The notes under the pieces are model-generated. The model was not told the origin of the DNA. It did no database searches and saw only the letters and a program-made list of their open reading frames with translations. Positions 22,094 to 26,810 of a DNA stretch of 26,810 nt are shown here, in pieces; within the stretch, counting starts at the first letter, position 1, and every line of letters begins with the position of its first letter. The translations under genes were made by a program, and so were the position numbers. Origin of the DNA: Patescibacteria group bacterium (GTDB taxonomy: Bacteria; Patescibacteriota; Patescibacteriia; Patescibacteriales; VMTK01); contig JAHIME010000033.1 in the NCBI GenBank assembly GCA_018896595.1, forward strand, positions 1 through 26,810, read 5' to 3'.

Positions 22094-22651
22094 TTACTGA
22101 CCTTTGTTAATTAATATTATACTAAACTTTCCCCCCATTTTTGTCAAGTCTTGCTCAACATCAATATTTAAACCCTCAACTTGCCTTAAGGCGTCCGTAA
22201 AGCTATTAATAATTTCAACGGCTTTGCCCGGATGCTGGCGCTCGCGGCCTTTAAGCAATAATTCCAGCTTTAGTTTATTGCCTTTCGCCAAAAATTTCTT
22301 GGCCTGTTCAACTCTAAAATCAAAATCGTGCTTGCTGATGCGGACAGACAGCCTTATGCCTTTGGTTTCGGTTTTTTTCTGCTTTGTTTTTTGCTTTTGG
22401 ACTTGCTTGTCTTTTTCATATTTGAATTGGCCGTAATCCATAATTTTAACGACCGGAGGATAAGCTTTCGGGTTAACTTCCACCAAATCAAAGCCGGCTT
22501 CTCTCGCCATGTCTAACGCTTTCTGGGTGTCAACTACGCCGACATTTTCGCCGTTTTCGTCAATTAAAAAAACTTTCGGAATTTTGATTTGTTCGTTAAT
22601 CCGAAATCTTTTTTCCGGTTTAGGTTGTGCTCTTCTCCAAATTCTGCGCAT
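22094..22651 (-). CDS. infC: Translation initiation factor IF-3
   Basis: 185 residues. The N domain has RINEQIKIPKVFLIDENGENVGVVDTQKALDMAREAGFDLVEVNPKAYPPVVKIMDYGQFKYE; the lysine-rich linker and the C domain KGIRLSVRISKHDFDFRVEQAKKFL...LKGRERQHP...KFSIILINKG follow. IF-3 prevents premature subunit joining and proofreads the start codon. The start is ATG, unlike the AUU-type start used for autoregulation in many bacteria. Heads infC-rpmI-rplT; the tRNA-Gly gene ends 22 nt upstream on the same strand. Confidence 0.97.
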   Translation of the reverse strand: MRRIWRRAQPKPEKRFRINEQIKIPKVFLIDENGENVGVVDTQKALDMAREAGFDLVEVNPKAYPPVVKIMDYGQFKYEKDKQVQKQKTKQKKTETKGIRLSVRISKHDFDFRVEQAKKFLAKGNKLKLELLLKGRERQHPGKAVEIINSFTDALRQVEGLNIDVEQDLTKMGGKFSIILINKGQ

Positions 22652-22673
22652 ATTGCATGTTATATGAATTATG

Positions 22674-22745
22674 AGCGGGCGAGCGGAATCGAACCGCCGT
22701 CTCTACCTTGGCAAGGTAATATAATAACCATTATACGACGCCCGC
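22674..22745 (-). tRNA. tRNA-Gly (anticodon GCC)
   Basis: In minus sense GCGGGCG pairs with CGCCCGC. The anticodon loop TTGCCAA gives GCC. The T arm has GGTTCGATTCC. It is 72 nt to the discriminator T; the genome continues CAT, so CCA is not encoded. Four nucleotides separate it from tRNA-Leu(TAA). Confidence 0.96.
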
Positions 22746-22749
22746 AATC

Positions 22750-22837
22750 TGGTGCCCGGGGCGGGACTCGAACCCGCACGGATGTTAAGTCCAAGAGATT
22801 TTAAGTCTCTCGTGTATACCAGTTTCACCACCCGGGC
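22750..22837 (-). tRNA. tRNA-Leu (anticodon TAA)
   Basis: In minus sense GCCCGGG pairs with CCCGGGC. The anticodon stem AGAGA/TCTCT encloses CTTAAAA (anticodon TAA), with a long variable arm and GGTTCGAGTCC in the T arm. After discriminator A the genome reads CCA (22750-22752), so unlike the other three tRNAs here the 3' CCA is encoded or coincident. It heads the tRNA-infC stretch. Confidence 0.96.
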
Positions 22838-22878
22838 TAAAAATTATGAAACAGGAGGCGATAAGAAGATTGATAAAC

Positions 22879-22901
22879 AAAAAGAAGCGGTTTTATGCTT
22901 C
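22879..22901 (-). terminator. Probable terminator of the helicase gene
   Basis: In minus sense GAAGC-ATAAAACC-GCTTC is followed by TTTTTG. The stem is short (5 bp), but position (48 nt after the helicase stop) and T-run fit. Confidence 0.45.
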
Positions 22902-22948
22902 AAAATTATTATAGCAGACAATCAAATTTTTTTCAAGATAAGCATAAC

Positions 22949-25411
22949 TCATAAATAATTAATATATTTCCGGTCAATAAAATTTATAAAGCGGCCTTTG
23001 CTCAAAGGCCTGTTGTAATTATCAAAATTGCTGTAAGAAATAAAAATTTTCTTTCTGGCGCGAGTCATGGCGACATAAAAAATTCTTTTTTCTTCTTCCA
23101 TGCCGCCTTTATCTGTCATAAATTTAGACTCGTTAATTCCTATTAAAAAAACATAATCAAATTCAAGCCCCTTCGCCTGATGCACGGTAATAACGGGAAT
23201 TTTTCCTTTTTCCAGCCCTAAAAAATTAATATCCTTAACTAAAGATCCGTAATTAATCAACTCCCGAAGCATAACTTCCGGCTGTTTGCTCAAATCATCC
23301 TTTTCTTTAAATAAACTGCGCAAAGTTTCCATTGATTTTAAACGGCTTCGGCTTTCCTTATCTTTGCCGTAATATTCTTTTAATCCGGAACTTTCCCAGA
23401 CATAATCCAAAAAATCAGCCGGCCTTTTTTCCTTGGCGATTTTTTCCCATGAGTTTATCAGGTTGCTTAATTGAATAAACTTTTTTCCGTGCTCTTTGAA
23501 AAGAGCGCTTCTTTGCCGGCACCCTGTTTTAAGCTTGCTGACCAATATTTCCAAAAGGCCGACTGTTGCCGAAACATCGTCTTTGGCGTCATGGGTGGCG
23601 CCTTCCAGCCCCAATAATTTGGCGATAGATGTTAATTTGTAGCTTTCCGACTCAATAAAGCGCCGAGAGATATCCAACGTGTCGTAATATTCTTTAAATT
23701 CAAAAGTTATTTTATTTCTCTTCGCGTTTTCCGTTATCATTGACAAATCAAAATTAATATTATGCCCGGCAACCGCGCCGCCTTTTATGAATTCTTTCAG
23801 CTCTTGCAATACCGCTTTTGCTTCCCTGCCGTTTTCTCGCAAAAATTCATCATCAATTCCATGGATCTCGCGCGAATATCCGACCGGAATGCTGTTTTTC
23901 AAATAAAAATGAAAGTCTTCGCCTTTGCGGCCGTTAACGACTTCAACCGCGTAAATTTGGATTATATCGTCTTTTAACGCGTTAGTGCCTGTTGTTTCAG
24001 TGTCTAAAACAATAATTCTTCCGCTATGCCATTTTTCTATCAAGCCGCTGAAAGGCTCGGGAAAACTGAAATTTTTAAAATTAAGAAAATCAGAAACTTT
24101 TAAGCCGACAGGCGCGCCTTTCTCTCTTATATTTTTTAAAGTGGAAATGCCGATATTGCGGGCGGGGCGCATAACAAGGCGGCAGGCGCTTTCAAGGTCA
24201 AACTTATTAAAAATTATTTTTAAATAACCGTAAATGTCTTTTACTTCCTGCCTTCTGAAAAAATCATATTTATCAACCGTAATATGGGCGATATTTTTTT
24301 CAGCAAAAATATCGGCAACCTGATTGATTAAATAATTGGAGCGCGCCAAAACAGCGATACTGGCGCCTTTTTCATTATTTTTTATATCTTTAATATTATC
24401 AATCACCCAGCCTATCTCTTCGCTTAAATTATAGCCGGCAAACAGATCAATGGATTTTTCCTCTTTTTCGTTGTTTAAGCTTTTAATCTCTTTTGTCGCC
24501 GGCTTTTCAAAATTAGCCAAAAAAGATTTTATCGCCCCCAGAATATTTTTATTAAAACGGTAGTTTATTTCCAAGTTCAATTCTGAAACCGGCGCGAAAT
24601 GCTTTTTAAAAAGCTTGGCGATAAAAAAGGGCATGGATCCGCGCCAGCTGTATATTGTCTGGTCCAAGTCTCCTATCAAGGCGATATTTTTATGGATTTT
24701 CGCCAATTCTTTTAAAATCAAATATTCGGATAAATGCGTATCCTGAAATTCGTCAAGTTGGATAAATTTATACCTTTCGGCCCATTTGTTTTTTGTTTTT
24801 TTGTCCAAATATAAAGCCTCAATGGTTAAAAGCACCAGTTCGTTAAAATCAAGCGCGTTTTGGTCATTTAACGCCTTAATATATTTTCCGCCGATTTCTT
24901 TCAATGTTTTATCAAGCGAAAAATCATTAACCGCGCAGCCGATTTCTTGTTCCAATTTATTCAACCTGTAAGAATAAATTTTATCAATCAAATCCATAAC
25001 TTGCCTTTTGCTGTTTTGGCTGTTCATTGATATTTCAGGATATTCATCTAAAATATTTTTTAAAGTTTCAAACTGTTCAGATTCATCAAACACGACAAAA
25101 TCAGGGCTTATGCCGATGCTTTTCGCCTCCGCTCTGACAAAAAAAGCGCAAAAGCCGTGAAATGTTTTAATCGTGACGCTGTCGTAAATTTCTTTTTTGC
25201 CGATTCGCCTTTTTATTCTTTCCGTCATTTCCTCAACCGCCCGGTTGGTAAAAGTAAGGCATAAAATCTCTTCCGGCTTAATGCCGTTGTCTAATGCCTG
25301 AATAACCCTTTCGGCCAAAACCATAGTTTTGCCGGTTCCTACGGGAGCCGACACTAAATACGCGCCGTAAATGTTTTTTATTATTTTTTGCTGAAGTTCG
25401 TTAAATTCCAT
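22949..25411 (-). CDS. UvrD/PcrA-like helicase with an embedded DEDDh exonuclease
   Basis: An 820-residue superfamily 1A helicase. Motif I is SAPVGTGKT (K28), Ia LTFTNRAVEEM, II DEFQD (D220), III IGDLDQTIYSWRG, IV LEINYRF, V ITVHQAKGLEF (H744) and VI FYVAMTRARKK. The 2B subdomain begins with PARNIGISTLKNI (G421) and resumes after 640 with FIQLSNLINSWEKIAKEKRP...SRSRLKSMETLRSLF. Between these, residues about 465-635 form a DnaQ-like exonuclease: ExoI VLDTETTG (D470), ExoII AGHNINFD (H550), ExoIII THDAKDD (H607). All acidic and histidine ligands are present. It should unwind DNA 3' to 5' and degrade a 3' end. Single gene, followed by a weak terminator. Confidence 0.93.
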   Translation of the reverse strand: MEFNELQQKIIKNIYGAYLVSAPVGTGKTMVLAERVIQALDNGIKPEEILCLTFTNRAVEEMTERIKRRIGKKEIYDSVTIKTFHGFCAFFVRAEAKSIGISPDFVVFDESEQFETLKNILDEYPEISMNSQNSKRQVMDLIDKIYSYRLNKLEQEIGCAVNDFSLDKTLKEIGGKYIKALNDQNALDFNELVLLTIEALYLDKKTKNKWAERYKFIQLDEFQDTHLSEYLILKELAKIHKNIALIGDLDQTIYSWRGSMPFFIAKLFKKHFAPVSELNLEINYRFNKNILGAIKSFLANFEKPATKEIKSLNNEKEEKSIDLFAGYNLSEEIGWVIDNIKDIKNNEKGASIAVLARSNYLINQVADIFAEKNIAHITVDKYDFFRRQEVKDIYGYLKIIFNKFDLESACRLVMRPARNIGISTLKNIREKGAPVGLKVSDFLNFKNFSFPEPFSGLIEKWHSGRIIVLDTETTGTNALKDDIIQIYAVEVVNGRKGEDFHFYLKNSIPVGYSREIHGIDDEFLRENGREAKAVLQELKEFIKGGAVAGHNINFDLSMITENAKRNKITFEFKEYYDTLDISRRFIESESYKLTSIAKLLGLEGATHDAKDDVSATVGLLEILVSKLKTGCRQRSALFKEHGKKFIQLSNLINSWEKIAKEKRPADFLDYVWESSGLKEYYGKDKESRSRLKSMETLRSLFKEKDDLSKQPEVMLRELINYGSLVKDINFLGLEKGKIPVITVHQAKGLEFDYVFLIGINESKFMTDKGGMEEEKRIFYVAMTRARKKIFISYSNFDNYNRPLSKGRFINFIDRKYINYL

Positions 25412-25432
25412 AATTATTATTTTTATCTTTTA

Positions 25433-25462
25433 TTGCCTAATTTAAGAAGTTGTTGCTATAAT
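25433..25462 (+). promoter_or_regulatory. Candidate promoter for the radical SAM unit
   Basis: TTGCCT (25433-25438), an 18-nt spacer and a perfect TATAAT (25457-25462) would start transcription near 25469, about 315 nt before the radical SAM ATG. Confidence 0.5.
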
Positions 25463-25664
25463 ATTTATAGGTCGGCTGAAGCCGCGAATCTTAAGCTCAT
25501 ACTTAAGATTGCGCTGTTATTTTATCACAAGGTTGATTTTAAGCAAGTTTTGAATAAGTTTGTATAACTTGTTAAATGCAATTCAAAAAATATTTTTCTT
25601 AACAAGGAATTTTGGGTTTCCGGGTACCCCACCCTTTAATTCCATTTTTTTTACGCGATAAATA

Positions 25665-25692
25665 TTGACAAAACGGACTCATTTGATAAACT
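25665..25692 (+). promoter_or_regulatory. Second candidate promoter for the radical SAM unit
   Basis: A perfect TTGACA (25665-25670), a 16-nt spacer and TAAACT (25687-25692) would start near 25699, inside the inverted repeat at 25686-25708. Confidence 0.4.
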
Positions 25693-25708
25693 TGTAAATC
25701 AAGTTTAT
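25686..25708. promoter_or_regulatory. Inverted repeat, possible operator
   Basis: ATAAACTTG-TAAAT-CAAGTTTAT is a perfect 9-bp inverted repeat with a 5-nt spacer overlapping the -10 and start region of the second candidate promoter, the place and size expected for a dimeric repressor site. It could equally be an RNA hairpin. Confidence 0.4.
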
Positions 25709-25784
25709 TTTAATAATCATAAGCTTGATTCGTTCATTGAAATTTAACTTTCCCCAAAAATCTATAAAAAAGGAGGACATAAAA

Positions 25785-26705
25785 ATGTATGTAATTTGGA
25801 ATTTGACTCGTGTTTGTCCATGGAATTGTTCGTTTTGCTGTGTTTCCGCTATTTTTGCTAACGACAAAGTTGATGCTGAAATTAAATGCGCCAAAGAGAT
25901 TTCACATAGGCGGCAGCTTATTTTTGATGAAAAAATTCAAGTTTTGCAAATTTTAGCTTCTCAAGATGTGAAAATTGATTTTTCGGGCGGTGATCCATTG
26001 TTCTGCGAAGATGATATTAAAATTCTTGAAAAAGCAGTTTCTATAATACCAGCTGAAAAAATTAATGTGAGTATGACTGGCATTTCATTAAACCAAAGAA
26101 AAATTGATATTCTTAAGAAAGTCGGCAAAGTGGAATTTACTTTGGATAATCTTCCTGGAATCATAAATCCGTTAAGACCTAAAGGATATAATATTGCCAC
26201 AATGGAAGTAATGATGCAATTATTAAAATATGGCGTAAACGCATCAGCCGTCACGACGCTTCATAAATACACCATGTCAAAAGAAAATTTAACTGCTATT
26301 TATAAATGGCTTTGCGAAAATAAAGTTAAAACATGGAGTATCTTGAAATTTTATCCAGTTGGCAGAGGTATTAAAACTGAATATCTAACATTATCAAAAA
26401 ATGTATATCTTGAGATAATGGAATTTCTTAGAGGATTAAAAGGATACACCAATATAGCTTTCCAGCATTCAATGCGTGTTTTAGAGAACGTTTATAAATG
26501 TCACGCGGCCGTGGAAACAGTTGGCGTTTTGCCGGATGGAAGAGTTACGGCTTGCGCTTGGGCATTGGATGAAAAATGTAATCCTTTGGAAAATTTTTAT
26601 ATCGGAAAATTACCGGAAGACGATTTTGACGACATGCTAAAAAAAGCTAGGCGAAATATGGGCTACCAAAAAAGACCAGATTTTTGCCGAATAACAAAAC
26701 AATAG
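25785..26705 (+). CDS. Radical SAM protein with SPASM-like C-terminal region
   Basis: 306 residues from ATG 25785, which has a strong AAGGAGG (25770-25776) at 8 nt; an upstream in-frame start at 25725 lacks this and is rejected. The radical SAM cluster motif is CPWNCSFC (C11, C15, C18), with FSGGDPLF as the SAM-contacting GGE-like motif. The C-terminal part has KCHAAVETVGVLPDGRVTACAWALDEKC and a final DFC, cysteine spacing like a shortened SPASM/Twitch auxiliary-cluster domain. Such enzymes often modify peptides (RiPP maturases) or proteins, but no precursor peptide is visible. A second radical SAM gene starts 11 nt downstream. Substrate unknown. Confidence 0.85.
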   Translation: MYVIWNLTRVCPWNCSFCCVSAIFANDKVDAEIKCAKEISHRRQLIFDEKIQVLQILASQDVKIDFSGGDPLFCEDDIKILEKAVSIIPAEKINVSMTGISLNQRKIDILKKVGKVEFTLDNLPGIINPLRPKGYNIATMEVMMQLLKYGVNASAVTTLHKYTMSKENLTAIYKWLCENKVKTWSILKFYPVGRGIKTEYLTLSKNVYLEIMEFLRGLKGYTNIAFQHSMRVLENVYKCHAAVETVGVLPDGRVTACAWALDEKCNPLENFYIGKLPEDDFDDMLKKARRNMGYQKRPDFCRITKQ

Positions 26706-26716
26706 GAGTTACTATT

Positions 26717-26810
26717 ATGCAAACTAAAGAGATAAAAGCAAAAACAATTTTAACTAAAAGCAAGCTCCCCGAAGTTGATTATTGCGTTAATCCATATATT
26801 GGATGCGCTC
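26717..26810 (+). CDS. Radical SAM protein, SplB-related family, N-terminal fragment
   Basis: The first 31 residues before the window ends: MQTKEIKAKTILTKSK, then LPEVDYCVNPYIGCA. The pattern CxNPYxGCxxxCxYCYA, of which the first half is visible, is the signature of the SplB/Rv2578c-type radical SAM family. An AGGAG sits 10 nt before the ATG. It follows the first radical SAM gene by 11 nt and would be co-transcribed. Family membership is probable from the N-terminus; function cannot be given. Confidence 0.75.
   Translation, partial: MQTKEIKAKTILTKSKLPEVDYCVNPYIGCA

Larger units (their letters stand above)
25469..25784 (+). other. Long structured leader upstream of the radical SAM genes
   Basis: No gene is seen in this stretch. 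It begins with a GGC-TGAA-GCC mini-hairpin and then a strong stem-loop at 25483-25513 (CGC, a bulged G, AATCTTAAG paired with CTTAAGATT-GCG, loop CTCATA), followed by a T-rich but imperfect tail. Further on are AAGTT/AACTT arms near 25555-25570, a GGGTACCC palindrome near 25620 and the inverted repeat at 25686-25708. It could be a regulatory leader, or an RNA ended by the stem-loop with a second promoter (25665-25692) serving the gene. I recognise no known riboswitch. Confidence 0.45.

Noticed and set aside
25576..25602. Eight-codon open frame (MQFKKYFS) in the radical SAM leader as a RiPP precursor or leader peptide
   Set aside because: Too short, no ribosome-binding site and no residues typical of a modified core peptide.
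25725..25784. Upstream in-frame start adding 20 residues to the radical SAM protein
   Set aside because: The strong AAGGAGG sits 8 nt before ATG 25785, and the cluster motif is at the normal distance from that start.
25679..25894. 71-codon minus-strand open frame overlapping the radical SAM start
   Set aside because: Antisense to the coding start and its leader, with no recognisable protein features.
1..26810. CRISPR array, rRNA operon, IS transposase or prophage
   Set aside because: No regularly spaced repeats, rRNA sequence, transposase motif or phage structural genes were seen. The Bro-N gene alone is not enough to call a prophage.

Overview
The window looks like chromosome from a Patescibacteria/CPR-type bacterium. 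This is an inference from the compact AT-rich layout, small housekeeping proteins, near-absence of Shine-Dalgarno motifs, simple AT-rich intergenic repeats and GC-rich mini-palindromes scattered in and between genes. No 16S rRNA or taxonomic marker search was possible. Most of the window is ordinary core genome: translation (infB, rbfA, infC, rpmI, rplT, four tRNAs), RNA decay (RNase Y, RNase J, an NrnA-type DHH phosphoesterase), proteolysis (clpP), secretion (secG), chromosome structure (smc, HU), envelope (a LysM/M23 peptidase) and repair (a UvrD-like helicase).

Layout. 1-171 (-) is the 5' end of smc. 172-472 holds a probable small RNA gene on the minus strand, with an extended -10 promoter and two hairpins, plus the infB promoter region. 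473-3746 (+) is infB-rbfA-DHH phosphoesterase, then an AT-only repeat and clpP. 4473-6043 is an accessory patch: an 86-aa unknown, a Bro-N protein, and a leader with long nested inverted repeats ahead of rny. 6044-8710 (+) is rny-ymdB-HU, closed by a bidirectional terminator. 8778-10562 (-) is tRNA-Ala, a small membrane protein and the LysM/M23 peptidase. 10631-17267 (+) is a branched-chain-amino-acid-type ABC transporter (HAAT/Liv) locus: a 73-aa unknown, livH, livM, livG, livK1, a livF relic, an MntA/HepT toxin-antitoxin pair, livK2 and livF. 17272-25411 (-) runs from the UvrD-like helicase through tRNA-Leu, tRNA-Gly, infC, rpmI, rplT, secG, an oligopeptide-type binding protein and tRNA-Leu to RNase J. 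25412-26810 (+) is a distinct unit: a roughly 315-nt structured leader, a radical SAM/SPASM-like gene with a strong Shine-Dalgarno, and the start of a second radical SAM gene.

The most notable points are these. The helicase carries a complete DEDDh exonuclease inside its 2B subdomain. The two radical SAM genes have a long structured leader and ribosome-binding sites unlike the rest of the window. The Liv locus bears the scar of a tandem duplication (near-identical livK leaders, diverged ligand-binding bodies, a 23-codon livF relic) with a toxin-antitoxin module at the junction. The rny leader forms a nested structure or is a MITE-like element. A small RNA lies between smc and infB. Nothing here is a CRISPR array, rRNA or recognisable IS transposase.
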